64,000 nucleotides of DNA from Saprospiraceae bacterium (lineage in GTDB: Bacteria; Bacteroidota; Bacteroidia; Chitinophagales; Saprospiraceae), in the NCBI GenBank assembly GCA_021298575.1, contig JAJTFM010000016.1, forward strand, positions 41,020-105,019. The letters are read 5' to 3'. A program made the position numbers and the translations under genes. How positions within the stretch are numbered: the stretch's first letter is position 1; each line of letters starts with the position of its first letter. A model generated the notes under the pieces. That model did not search any database and was not told where the DNA came from. It saw only the letters and a list, made by a program, of their open reading frames with translations. Below are positions 9,431 to 18,457 of the stretch, piece after piece.

Positions 9431-9727
9431 TCAGGGAGTATCCAGTACTTCCAGCGACCAGGCCTGCGGTCTGTCTGAAAACAATGCTTTGGTTTTAACC
9501 CATGTTTCAGCAAAAAGTTCCGAATTCCTGTACTGGTCAAGTGCTGTTTCATCATCCCAGTAACTCAGCGTGAACAGCACGTTCGGATGCCGGGTATCTC
9601 TGAGCAGTTCCATGTGCCGGCAACCGGGAAATGCCCTGATTTTCTGCTTGCTCAGGTCAAAAACATCGCGGATGAACTTGTCCGTATCTTCCTCGCGGAA
9701 GGTCATTTTTACTACGCGCTTGATCAT
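9431..9727 (-). CDS. ABM-domain (antibiotic-biosynthesis monooxygenase-like) protein
   Basis: 98 aa from ATG 9727 (MIKRVVKMTF), two nucleotides after the gldG stop. The ferredoxin-like ABM fold is suggested by MTFREEDTDKFIRDVF, FPGCRHMELLRD, FTLSYWDDETALDQYRNSELFAETW. Members are cofactor-free monooxygenases or heme-binding proteins; the substrate cannot be predicted. Tight spacing suggests translational coupling to gldG. Confidence 0.75.
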   Translation of the reverse strand: MIKRVVKMTFREEDTDKFIRDVFDLSKQKIRAFPGCRHMELLRDTRHPNVLFTLSYWDDETALDQYRNSELFAETWVKTKALFSDRPQAWSLEVLDTP

Positions 9728-9729
9728 GG

Positions 9730-11433
9730 TCAACGGGCATATTTTCTTTTTCTGCGCCAGTTGAACGTCCAGCCAAGTATGGCAAGCAGGAAAAGTGGCA
9801 AACCCACATTGATTCCTTTCCAGAAATTACCCTCTTCCCGGGCTCTCACCGTATCGAGCAGCCTGAGCTTTACCTCCTTGGTACGGGCTTCTATCACGCC
9901 GGTAGGGTCTATCAGGTATTCCACCGCATTAAGCAGCAGGTCTTTGTTGGCATAGGTAGCTCCGTCCATGTGGTTGTATCCCAGCGGTAGCCACTGTTTT
10001 TCCTCGGCATTGCGAATGTGGTTGGCCGCAACATCCCCGTCGCTGATAACCAGCATGCGCGTGGGTACGCTGGCGTTTTTAAAGGAAAGTCCGAGCTGCT
10101 CCAATCCGGCCTGCATCTCTCCTGATACGCGGTTTTCGTAGGCCGACGGGAATATTCCCTCCAGCAACAACCCCACAGTCTGCTTTCCCTTGTCAAATTT
10201 TTCAGGGTCGGGCTGGTATTTCAGAATTTCAAAATTCAGGTCTATCGGACTGAACTGAAGCCGGCTGTACCGGCTGGTGGTAAGTACTGCTGTCTTCTTT
10301 ACAGGCGTTTTCGTCCGTATGGTATCAATGGAAGAGCAGAACCGCAAATCTACCCGGTCGAGGTTCTTCACAATAGGGTGATTGCTCGCTGGCAGTACCG
10401 CCGGGTGATAATACCACGGGAAGGGAGCAAACTGGGGCGAGTTGCCCACCTGACCAACAACGAGCTTGATTTTGCTACACTCCAGATCAAGTATCAGATC
10501 CGGTTGTATCCGGGCTCCGTACTTGAAAAGCATGTCTTCTATATTCAAAGGATAGTCCGACGGAACAAATCTGCTGGTCAGCTGCATGGAATCCAGGCTC
10601 GCACTGAGCCTGTCCACCAGCCAGAGTATGCGCCCACCATTCATCACGTACTGGTCTATCTTGAACTTGTCCTTCTCCGAAAAGGTCTGTGTGGGTTTGG
10701 CGATGATCATCAGCGCACAGTCTTCCGGTTTCACCTGTATCACCGAGTCCAGGCTGATACGGTCGGTATCGTAAAATGCGCGGAGGCTTCTGTCGAGGTC
10801 CGCAACCCTGGTCTCGTCCAGCTCTCCGTGACCTTTGGTAAAAAGGATAACCGGCCGCGCAGGTGCCTGTATTTTCTTGATGGCGTTGGCAAATTTGTAT
10901 TCCAGCAGGGTGACCGAATTGTTGATAACTTCCTCTGGCGACAGGGTAGCTGATTCGTTTTCCAACAGTTTTACCACAACCTGTCTGCTGCCAAAGCGAA
11001 ATATCGCGAAAGGGTAGATCAGTTTTTGGGTGGTTTCTCCCTGATCAGCCACGCGCAGGTTTACAGGCTGTATGCCAATCTCGGCCAGTGCTTTCCTCCG
11101 GCCGTTCACTTCTTCCAGACTGCCTGCCGACGGGTCTTCAAAACGGTAATCGAGGTAGCCTGTCTCCGAACGGAAATCATCCAGCATCTCTTTGGTGGCT
11201 GTCTGCAAACGCTTGAACCCGGCCGGAAACTCTCCGTCGAGTAGTATCTGAACGTAAACCTGATCGTTCAGCCCGCGCAAAAGTTCGCGCGTGGGATCCG
11301 TAAGCGTGAAGCGCTTCTCTTCCGTCAGGTCGAAATGGGTGTAGAATATGTTGGCCAGTATGTTGACAAACAGAAGTATGCCACAGAACAGACCGAATTG
11401 CAAAATTGATTGCGTACGTTTGGAACGACTCAT
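9730..11433 (-). CDS. gldG: Gliding-motility ABC transporter auxiliary protein GldG
   Basis: 567 aa from ATG 11433, which overlaps the trehalase stop as ATGA. It has an N-terminal membrane helix (QFGLFCGILLFVNILANIFY), the GldG-specific start of the ABC-transporter-associated region (HFDLTEEKRFTLTDPTRELL), a central domain with FTKGHGELDE and RILWLVDRLSASLDSM, and a C-terminal membrane helix before the basic end WRRKRKYAR. GldG works with GldF and GldA in an ABC complex needed for gliding in flavobacteria. Neither partner is in this window, and the gene is embedded in a sugar-metabolism operon. Confidence 0.88.
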   Translation of the reverse strand: MSRSKRTQSILQFGLFCGILLFVNILANIFYTHFDLTEEKRFTLTDPTRELLRGLNDQVYVQILLDGEFPAGFKRLQTATKEMLDDFRSETGYLDYRFEDPSAGSLEEVNGRRKALAEIGIQPVNLRVADQGETTQKLIYPFAIFRFGSRQVVVKLLENESATLSPEEVINNSVTLLEYKFANAIKKIQAPARPVILFTKGHGELDETRVADLDRSLRAFYDTDRISLDSVIQVKPEDCALMIIAKPTQTFSEKDKFKIDQYVMNGGRILWLVDRLSASLDSMQLTSRFVPSDYPLNIEDMLFKYGARIQPDLILDLECSKIKLVVGQVGNSPQFAPFPWYYHPAVLPASNHPIVKNLDRVDLRFCSSIDTIRTKTPVKKTAVLTTSRYSRLQFSPIDLNFEILKYQPDPEKFDKGKQTVGLLLEGIFPSAYENRVSGEMQAGLEQLGLSFKNASVPTRMLVISDGDVAANHIRNAEEKQWLPLGYNHMDGATYANKDLLLNAVEYLIDPTGVIEARTKEVKLRLLDTVRAREEGNFWKGINVGLPLFLLAILGWTFNWRRKRKYAR

Positions 11434-12947
11434 TTCTTGAGTGAATTTGGAGGGCAAAGATAGGGCAACGCAAGGTAAACGCCGTTAGTCCACCCAAAAC
11501 CATCCTGATTGGGATATTCCCCGCCCCCACCCGGCCGGTTCAGGTCTGTAACATTGTATTTCTCCATCATTTTTCCAGTATCCGCATATATTTTCTCATT
11601 CATGTTGCGCCAGTTTTTCCTGATGCGGTCGGCGAGGTCTGTATAGCCATACTGCATGAGCCCCCGACAAGCAATATATTGCAGCGGCGCCCATCCGTTA
11701 GGCTCATCCCACTGCTGCCCTGTATTCCGGATAGTGGTAATCAGTCCGCCAGCCCGTAAAAACTTTTCTTCGAGATGGCGCGCTACAGAGGCGGCCTGTT
11801 CTTCTGTGGCAATACCAAAAAATAACGGAAAAACGCCCGCGAGGGTCCACTCGCCGGTTCTGCTGTTTTTTACGTGGTTGTAATCAAAGAAATATCCCTC
11901 ATCCTCATCCCAGAAATAATCCTGTATGGCCTGGCGGCGCTTTCTGGTGCGCTCTTTGAATACGTCGGCCGGCACCCGGTCAGGCAGCTGCCGGTGTACG
12001 TGCAACAGTGTTTTTTCCAGAAAATACAACAAACAGTTCAGGTCCACCGGAAGTATATCGGTAGTTTGTATGGTCTCCAGTCTGCCCGGATCGGCCAGCC
12101 ACCTGCTGCTGAAATCCCAGCCCGACTCGGCCGCCGCACGAATGTGCCGGAAGGTTTCCTCGACCGGTGCATCGCTCTTCGATGCAGTGTGCACGTCCTC
12201 GGCATAAGCCTCGGGCCTGGGCTCCGGCCTGTTGTCCCAGTATCTGTTCAGACTCGTTCCGCCGGGAAGTGTAACCAGTCTTCTGTATTTTGCTCCCTCC
12301 TCCGCATGGCTCTCTCCCGACATCCAGAATTCATACTCGCGCTCCAGTTCGGGCCGGTAACGTATCAATACTTCTTCTCCTTTCATTTCCGAAAGCAGTG
12401 TCACCATCAGTGAAAAAAACGGCGGCTGCGAACGACTCAGGTAGTAGGTCCGGTTTCCGTTCGGGATGAAACCGATGTGATCTATCAGAAAAGCGAAGTT
12501 ATCCACCATGTTCTGCACCGTTTCCTCTTTCCCGGATATCTGTAACCCCAACATGGTGAAATAGCTGTCCCAGTAATATACCTCGCGGAATCGCCCGCCC
12601 GGTACTATGTACGGATTGGGCAAGGGTATCAGGGTGGAGTTTTCTTCTGTTACTCCCGGCGACCGGAGCAGCACATCCCATAGTTGATCTACATGCTGAC
12701 CTATCAGTCTTCCGGCAGCCAGATAGCCCGTTTCCGGGGTTTCCGGTACCGAAAAATGGCGCAACACGAAGGCCAACAAATCGAATCCAGCCTCTGTCTT
12801 TTCTTTTTCATAAACGCGGAGTACTGCATCCGGGTCTGTCCGCAGTATGCAGTCAACAAAAAACTTGGAATCCGCAAATATTCCGCTGTTCTGTACGTCT
12901 TCGTACAACGGCGAAAGGGTGGTTATATCAAAATATTCATTGACCAT
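11430..12947 (-). CDS. treF: Trehalase, GH37
   Basis: 505 aa from ATG 12947 (MVNEYFDITTLSPLYED), starting just after the MFS gene stop. Both GH37 signatures are present: PGGRFREVYYWDSY and QWDEPNGWAPLQ. The catalytic acid is the Asp of ESGWDFSSRW and the base is the Glu of GGGGEYPNQDGFGWTNG. It has no signal peptide, so it resembles cytoplasmic TreF and would split imported trehalose into two glucoses. Its neighbour is an MFS sugar transporter, consistent with a trehalose uptake and use module. Confidence 0.93.
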   Translation of the reverse strand: MVNEYFDITTLSPLYEDVQNSGIFADSKFFVDCILRTDPDAVLRVYEKEKTEAGFDLLAFVLRHFSVPETPETGYLAAGRLIGQHVDQLWDVLLRSPGVTEENSTLIPLPNPYIVPGGRFREVYYWDSYFTMLGLQISGKEETVQNMVDNFAFLIDHIGFIPNGNRTYYLSRSQPPFFSLMVTLLSEMKGEEVLIRYRPELEREYEFWMSGESHAEEGAKYRRLVTLPGGTSLNRYWDNRPEPRPEAYAEDVHTASKSDAPVEETFRHIRAAAESGWDFSSRWLADPGRLETIQTTDILPVDLNCLLYFLEKTLLHVHRQLPDRVPADVFKERTRKRRQAIQDYFWDEDEGYFFDYNHVKNSRTGEWTLAGVFPLFFGIATEEQAASVARHLEEKFLRAGGLITTIRNTGQQWDEPNGWAPLQYIACRGLMQYGYTDLADRIRKNWRNMNEKIYADTGKMMEKYNVTDLNRPGGGGEYPNQDGFGWTNGVYLALPYLCPPNSLKK

Positions 12948-12973
12948 ATAATTTTTTTCTGGTCTGATAACAG

Positions 12974-12988
12974 GAGCTTGTTCAGGAT
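12974..12988. repeat. 15-nt copy of the alaS-repeat end
   Basis: gagcttgttcaggat is identical to the left end of the repeat at 5073. It contains the stop codon of the MFS gene (12982-12984). It is too short to be sure of common origin. Confidence 0.35.
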
Positions 12989-14214
12989 GCCTGGCCCCGA
13001 TATTGTTTCCGGAAGAAATAGAGCCCGACAAGTACTATTGTTATCGGAAAAAGAGAAAAATAAAAGGCTTTTTCTCCTCCAAACCGGCCAAATATGTGTC
13101 CGGTGATGATGGAGCCTGTCGTGCCGCCCAAGGCTGAAAATACTATGATGAGTCCCGACATCAGTCCCTGCTGCTGCTTCGGGAGTCCGCTCAGTATCAG
13201 CGAGTTGATCGCAGGATAAATCGGCGCCAGGAAGAATCCTATCATCGGAAATATGAACGCTGCGAGCGGTGCATCGCCCCATCCGGTAGCCATTGCTCCG
13301 TTTACTCCCGCCGATAATGGTATGGCTGTAAATACCAGGGCCGCAGCCAGCAACAGGCACCCGTTCAGTACTACATACCAGTTCAGGCGCTTCATAACAA
13401 GCCCCGCCAGCGCCCGGCCAAGTGCCGTTCCTCCGGCCATGATGCTCGCCATCTGTATGCTCAGGGTGGTGGGTAACTGCAGCACTTTGCTGTTGAAGGT
13501 GGGTAGCCAGCTCATGATGCTCTGCTCAATCAGTACATAAAAGAATGCACACAGTATGAATACCAGCACGAGCGGTATCGCCAGAAGTCTGAACATGGCC
13601 GTTATATCCTGTAATCCGGCTTCTTTTTCGACCGGTTTTGCCTGCGATTCATCCAGCGGGGCTGTCAGCAACAGAAAAAATGCCGCCAGTGTGATGCCGC
13701 CAAGCAGCCAATAGACGTTCATCCAGTCGGTACTCGACGGATTGGTATCGTCGGCAAACGCACTGAAAATAAAATAGCCGGATAATACGCCCGTCATGAA
13801 CACCGCCTCCACAAAGTTCATCAGACTGATGTGTTCCTTTTCGTCTTTGGTAATCAGGCCAATCGTACCGAAAACAGACATCTTGATCAGCGCAAACCCC
13901 GATCCGGCAGCAGCAAACAGCAGTTTGGTGGCCCAGAAAGACGGTACCAGCGGTATCATAAAGCATACCGCCGCCACAAATCCCAGTGATATAAGCATGG
14001 ACCGTTTGTACCCGATTCGCGTGATGAACGATGAAAGCAGAAAGGACACCGCCGCTACACTCAGATCCTTGAAGGCCTCCAGTACCGAAGCCGAGCCCTC
14101 TGACACGCCGAAGTTGTTCTGTACCTGCAGAATGACCGTACCCACGCTGTTCAGCAGGATGGCAAACACGAAATAGTTGAGGAAAAGCGATGCTTTTATC
14201 TGCCAGTGACGCAT
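12982..14214 (-). CDS. MFS sugar transporter (FucP-like)
   Basis: 410 aa with 12 predicted membrane helices from ATG 14214 (MRHWQIKASLFLNYFVFAILL), two nucleotides after the thiolase stop. The FucP/glucose-galactose-like features are SFITRIGYKRSM in the 2-3 loop and PMIGFFLAPIYPAINSLIL late in the sequence. Its position directly upstream of trehalase suggests a role in trehalose or glucose uptake, which is inferred from context. Its stop codon lies inside a short repeat also found near alaS. Confidence 0.85.
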   Translation of the reverse strand: MRHWQIKASLFLNYFVFAILLNSVGTVILQVQNNFGVSEGSASVLEAFKDLSVAAVSFLLSSFITRIGYKRSMLISLGFVAAVCFMIPLVPSFWATKLLFAAAGSGFALIKMSVFGTIGLITKDEKEHISLMNFVEAVFMTGVLSGYFIFSAFADDTNPSSTDWMNVYWLLGGITLAAFFLLLTAPLDESQAKPVEKEAGLQDITAMFRLLAIPLVLVFILCAFFYVLIEQSIMSWLPTFNSKVLQLPTTLSIQMASIMAGGTALGRALAGLVMKRLNWYVVLNGCLLLAAALVFTAIPLSAGVNGAMATGWGDAPLAAFIFPMIGFFLAPIYPAINSLILSGLPKQQQGLMSGLIIVFSALGGTTGSIITGHIFGRFGGEKAFYFSLFPITIVLVGLYFFRKQYRGQAS

Positions 14215-14216
14215 AA

Positions 14217-15389
14217 TCAGTTCAGTCTTTCTATGATACCCGCAATGCCCTGTCCGCCACCCACGCAGGCTGTCACCAGTCCGTAACGCTGGTTGCTCCG
14301 GCGCATTTCGTTGATAATCTGTATGGTCAGCTTCGCGCCCGTGCACCCGAGCGGGTGACCCAGTGCCACAGCGCCCCCGTTCACATTCACAATGTCGGGA
14401 TTCAGGCATCCCTCCTTGATAACGGCCAGCGCCTGAGCTGCAAACGCCTCGTTCAGTTCCACAGCCTCTATCTGGTCGAGTTGCATACCCGCCTGCTTCA
14501 ATGCCTTAGGTATGGCCGCACACGGACCAATGCCCATGTGTATCGGCTCTACACCGGCTACAGAACAGGCCGCAAGGCGCGCTATGGGCTGCAGACCCAG
14601 GTTTTTCACCATCTCTTCCGACATGACCAGCACGAAGGCCGCTCCGTCAGAGGTCTGTGACGAGTTGCCGGCCGTTACAATGCCGCCCTGGGCAAAGGCC
14701 GGTTTCAGTTTGGCCAGTCCCTCAACGCTGGTGTCGCGGCGTACGCCCTCGTCTGTGTCCACAGTATATGCCCGCTCCTGTCTCTTGTCGTTTTCAACCC
14801 ATACCTCCGGGACGCTCACCGGAACGATCTCATTCCTGAATTTACCAGCATCTATCGCGGCAGCCGCACGCTGGTGACTGCGTACGCTGAAAGCATCCGC
14901 CTCTTCACGGGAAATACCCCATTTGGCGGCTACAGCCTCGGCTGTCAGACCCATACCTACCAGATAATCGGGGGTCTGTGAGGCAATATTGTAGTTGGGC
15001 GCCAGTTTGTAGCCCGTCATGGGTATGAGCGACATGCTCTCGGCGCCCCCCGCAATGAAGCAATGCCCCATTCCGGCCCTGATCTTGGCCACGGCAATAC
15101 TGATGGTTTCCAGTCCGGAGGCACAATACCTGTTTACTATCATTCCCGGCGCATCCTTGCCCAACGCCCGGTTGGAGATGATACGGCCCATTTGCAGCCC
15201 CTGCTCTCCTTCCGGATTGGCACAGCCCACAATACAGTCGTCAACCAGTTTCGGATCAAGCTGAGGCACGCTGGCCACCAGATGACGTATCACATCCACT
15301 GCCAGATCGTCAGGACGATAAGACCTGAACCCGCCTTTTCCGGCTTTTGCCACCGCCGAGCGATACCCGGCTACAATATAAGCTTCCAT
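14217..15389 (-). CDS. Acetyl-CoA C-acyltransferase (thiolase)
   Basis: 390 aa, first gene of the minus-strand group that continues into MFS-treF-gldG. The thiolase nucleophile is Cys in VNRYCASGLETI, and the acid-base residues are His in GGAVALGHPLGCTGA and Cys in TACVGGGQGIAG. The sequence resembles FadA/FadI-type degradative thiolases, which cleave 3-ketoacyl-CoA in fatty-acid oxidation. No FadB partner is adjacent, so the assignment to beta-oxidation is by similarity. Confidence 0.92.
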   Translation of the reverse strand: MEAYIVAGYRSAVAKAGKGGFRSYRPDDLAVDVIRHLVASVPQLDPKLVDDCIVGCANPEGEQGLQMGRIISNRALGKDAPGMIVNRYCASGLETISIAVAKIRAGMGHCFIAGGAESMSLIPMTGYKLAPNYNIASQTPDYLVGMGLTAEAVAAKWGISREEADAFSVRSHQRAAAAIDAGKFRNEIVPVSVPEVWVENDKRQERAYTVDTDEGVRRDTSVEGLAKLKPAFAQGGIVTAGNSSQTSDGAAFVLVMSEEMVKNLGLQPIARLAACSVAGVEPIHMGIGPCAAIPKALKQAGMQLDQIEAVELNEAFAAQALAVIKEGCLNPDIVNVNGGAVALGHPLGCTGAKLTIQIINEMRRSNQRYGLVTACVGGGQGIAGIIERLN

Positions 15390-15610
15390 AAATTGATGCA
15401 GTTTGATGGTGAAAGATACGGTATAACAGACAGGGCCTGCTTCCGTATCCGGCTGTAAATTTATCGGTATTTATGAAAAAATGTCTGTTAAGACTTATTT
15501 TACACGTAAAAGGGAACAGTTCCGGCGTTTTTTTGTTAGTTTGCACTGATTTCTTTTGTGAAAACACTCTTTTTCCTCTCACCGGCCTGTACAGGCCATT
15601 CGGGTAATAC

Positions 15611-17362
15611 GTGAAACACCTGCTCTCTTATCTCAAAAAATTCTTCTGGCGATACCGCTGGAGATTCCTGCTCGGAACTGTTTTCGTCGGACTGGCCAAC
15701 GCTTTCCGCGTGTGGCAACCCAAGGTAATCGGACAGGCACTCGATACAGTCATAGAACGCGTCCGGTTCTACAAGGAGCACGGCGGCATTGAAGCGCACC
15801 CCGAAGCCTTCTCGGAACTCGGCCGGCAGATTGCTCTCTTCGGAGCCGCCGTAATAGCTCTCGCCATCCTGATGGGACTCTTCATGTATTTCATGCGTCA
15901 GACGATCATTGTGATGAGCCGCCTAATCGAGTATGATATGAGAAAGGAGATTTTTGCTCACTACACCCGGCTCGATCTGGCTTTTTACAAGCGAAACAGC
16001 ACCGGCGATATGATGTCGCGCGTCTCCGAGGATGTTTCCAAGGTGCGCATGTTCCTCGGACCTACCATACTGTACGGACTCGATCTGATTTTCCTGTTCA
16101 TCCTCGCCATCTCTTCCATGGTCAGTGTGAGCCTGGAACTCACCCTGTGGTCGCTGCTCCCACTTCCATTCCTCAGCCTTTCCATCTACTGGGTCAGCTC
16201 GATTATCAACAAGCGCAGTGAAAAAATACAGCAGCAACTGGCCGTACTGACAAGCACAGCTCAGGAAGTTTACAGCGGCATACGCGTGGTGAAAAGTTAT
16301 GTACAGGAAAAAGCCATGGGTCGCTGGTTCGCCGACCAGAGCGAAGAGTACCGCCGCCGCTCACTCGAGCTGATTCGGGTGGATGCTTTTTTCTTTCCGC
16401 TCATGTCGCTGCTCATCGGCGCCAGTATCATCATCACCGTATATGTTGGCGGCCTGTTGGTAATTGAAGGAAAACTGACTGCCGGGAATATTACGTCGTT
16501 CGTCATTTACATCAACATGCTGACCTGGCCGGTTACGGCTATCGGCTGGATTGCCTCCCTGACCCAGCAGGCGTCGGCCTCCCAGAAACGCATCAACGAG
16601 TTTCTGAAAACAGAGCCCGCCATACAGAACAGTAACTCTTCCGAAACGGCAGCACCCCTGCGCGGTAAAATTGAATTCAGAAATGTCTCCTTCACTTATC
16701 CGGATACGGGTATAAAAGCACTGGAAGGTATTTCGTTCACGCTCGAGCCCGGACAAAAAATGGCCATTATCGGCCGCACCGGCAGCGGAAAAACCACGCT
16801 GGCCGACCTGCTCGTGCGCATGTATGACGTGTCCGACGGACAGATTCTCATAGACGATCAGGAAATCGCTCGCCACGACCTGTACAACCTGCGCCGGCAA
16901 ATCGGTTATGTCCCGCAGGATGTGTTCCTTTTTTCCGACACGGTTTTCGGAAATATCGCCTTCGGCCGCGAGGGCGTCACCAGAGAAGAAGCCGAGTTTT
17001 TCGCCAAAAGCGCCGCTGTCCACGACGATATCTCCGGACTTTCCGACGGATATGACACCATCGTGGGCGAAAGGGGCGTCACGCTCTCCGGCGGACAAAA
17101 GCAGCGGGTCAGCATCGCCCGCGCCTTCGCCAAACACCCCAATATCATTCTCCTCGACGACTGCCTCTACATGCAAACAGCACTGGCCAACAAAACAGCC
17201 ATCATCATCACCCACCGGATCTATTCCATGCTTCAGTTCGATAAAATCATTGTCCTCGAAGACCACCGCATCGTCCAGTCCGGCACCCATGATGAACTGC
17301 TCGCGCAGGGCGGATACTACGCCGAGCTGTGGGAAAAGCAGCGGCTGATGGAGGAGGAATAG
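15611..17362 (+). CDS. ABC exporter (MsbA/MdlB-like) with a D-loop deletion
   Basis: 583 aa from GTG 15611. Six membrane helices in the permease half (residues about 15-300) are followed by an ABC ATPase half with Walker A GRTGSGKTT, Q-loop YVPQDVF, signature LSGGQKQR, Walker B NIILLDDCL and switch His IITHRIYS. After LLDDCL the sequence jumps to YMQTALANKTAI. The D-loop (SAxDT) and the helix that normally follow, about 14 residues, are missing without loss of frame. Family members export lipids or drugs. Without the D-loop, ATP hydrolysis is doubtful, so this may be a defective gene or a sequence error. Confidence 0.88.
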   Translation: MKHLLSYLKKFFWRYRWRFLLGTVFVGLANAFRVWQPKVIGQALDTVIERVRFYKEHGGIEAHPEAFSELGRQIALFGAAVIALAILMGLFMYFMRQTIIVMSRLIEYDMRKEIFAHYTRLDLAFYKRNSTGDMMSRVSEDVSKVRMFLGPTILYGLDLIFLFILAISSMVSVSLELTLWSLLPLPFLSLSIYWVSSIINKRSEKIQQQLAVLTSTAQEVYSGIRVVKSYVQEKAMGRWFADQSEEYRRRSLELIRVDAFFFPLMSLLIGASIIITVYVGGLLVIEGKLTAGNITSFVIYINMLTWPVTAIGWIASLTQQASASQKRINEFLKTEPAIQNSNSSETAAPLRGKIEFRNVSFTYPDTGIKALEGISFTLEPGQKMAIIGRTGSGKTTLADLLVRMYDVSDGQILIDDQEIARHDLYNLRRQIGYVPQDVFLFSDTVFGNIAFGREGVTREEAEFFAKSAAVHDDISGLSDGYDTIVGERGVTLSGGQKQRVSIARAFAKHPNIILLDDCLYMQTALANKTAIIITHRIYSMLQFDKIIVLEDHRIVQSGTHDELLAQGGYYAELWEKQRLMEEE

Positions 17363-17408
17363 GGGGCAATTCCGACTGCAAGGAGGAAACCCACACCGCC
17401 CATAAAAC

Positions 17409-17628
17409 AGCCCTGTAAGGGCGAAATACACTAACGGTGGGGTACAGCCCCTCGACACTAATGGGCCACTCGACACGAACGAAAGGCTACACCTACTCGA
17501 AATGCCACGCTCCAAACCCGAACCCTTCACACATTATTCGGGCGTAAACCCCGTAGTGTGATTCCGGTATTCGTTCTCCGCGTTCGAGGGGTTACACCCC
17601 CACTAATTTATTTCGCCCCTTCAGGGCT
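17409..17628. repeat. Long inverted repeat ('agccctg...cagggct' element)
   Basis: The left arm, about 17409-17455 (agccctgtaagggcgaaata...), is imperfectly complementary to the right arm at about 17582-17628 (...tttcgccccttcagggct). Both arms include a gggggt...acccctcga segment. About 125 bp lie between them, and no gene is visible. The form is that of a non-coding palindromic repeat typical of Bacteroidota intergenic regions. Confidence 0.6.
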
Positions 17629-17742
17629 GGCGTCGCATTATTCTCGGTACGCCAGCGTCTTTCACCGACACCATCCGCACGGCCGCAATCAGGGCAATTC
17701 TTTCATTCTGTAAATCAAGGTTCAGACAATGGAGCCACTCCG

Positions 17743-18057
17743 GTGTCTTGCAACAGAAATGTTCCCCTTCGCTCTTGCTATTCTCAAAAAAAGACGGTAT
17801 ATTTGAAGAGAATTCATCTCAACTCACCTAAAAATCCCTTTCAATGCCCAAAAGAAAACACCCGCGGAAACACCTTCCGCGCCAGATGCATGACAAATAT
17901 GCACGTTAGCGTGTCGGAAGAATTCAAAACAAAATACTATAACAGCATGAATTACGAACCAAAAACACCGGAAGAGCGTCGTTTTCGGGATTTCTTTAAA
18001 AAAGAATTCCTCCCCATGATACGACAAGAAAAATGGCGAAAAATGAGCCGTTTTTGA
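17743..18057 (+). CDS. Doubtful small ORF, probably a gene remnant
   Basis: An open frame of 104 codons. Only the second half (from MTNMHVSVSEEF, with PKTPEERRFRDFFKKEFLPMIRQE) looks protein-like. Its final residues KWRKMSRF are encoded by the repeat copy at 18028-18084. I recognise no family. It may be the truncated end of a small gene interrupted by the repeat, or a chance frame. The rest of 17363-18455 holds only repeats. Confidence 0.2.
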   Translation: MSCNRNVPLRSCYSQKKTVYLKRIHLNSPKNPFQCPKENTRGNTFRARCMTNMHVSVSEEFKTKYYNSMNYEPKTPEERRFRDFFKKEFLPMIRQEKWRKMSRF

Positions 18058-18084
18058 CTCGGCGAGAGAATCCTGAACAAGCTC
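18028..18084. repeat. Partial second copy of the alaS MITE-like repeat
   Basis: 18028-18073 matches 5177-5222 with two mismatches. It then continues as cctgaacaagctc, the reverse complement of the other end of the 5073-5222 element. It appears to be one complete end of the same element without the opposite half. Confidence 0.65.
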
Positions 18085-18124
18085 GTAGAATTACCCCCAA
18101 AAACACTCTCTGAATCGCGATTCA

Positions 18125-18216
18125 ACTCCGGAGGAGCGGCATGTTAATAGCAAAACGCACCCACAAAGCACACAAAGCCCCGGAGGAGTGAAACCGTCTG
18201 TGCAGGAAACATAGAA
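18125..18216. repeat. Two 'ccggaggag' repeat units
   Basis: The segments starting ctccggaggagcgg (18125) and cccggaggagtgaa (18178) share a core followed by a gtt/gaaa...atag-type tail. They resemble the short 'ccggaggag...tatagaaa' intergenic repeats I associate with Bacteroidota genomes. No coding potential is visible. Confidence 0.35.
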
Positions 18217-18437
18217 GACCGGAGTCATTCCCTGACACCTCCCGAACCTACAATCATGGTAATCCTTTACCAGCAAATCAAGAGTCAGACAATAAAGACG
18301 CAACGGTAAAATGAAAAAACACCCGGAACGGCCGGAGTGGCTATCCCGCTCACCCTACTGGTACCGGGTGCTGTAAAAATTTGCCACCCGCCAAAAGGAC
18401 GGGCAGTCGGGGTCATGCATCTGTTCAGCAGCAGCCA

Positions 18438-18457
18438 TCCGGCTTTACTTATGAGCT
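18438..18457. repeat. 20-bp inverted repeat, template-side copy
   Basis: Exact reverse complement of 19853-19872. It overlaps the last two bases of the TR/stop-codon region and lies immediately 3' of the template on the coding strand. Confidence 0.85.

Noticed and set aside
16361..17530. 389-codon open frame on the minus strand over the ABC exporter
   Set aside because: It lies antisense to a gene with all ABC motifs and has no recognisable domain; it results from GC-rich third positions.
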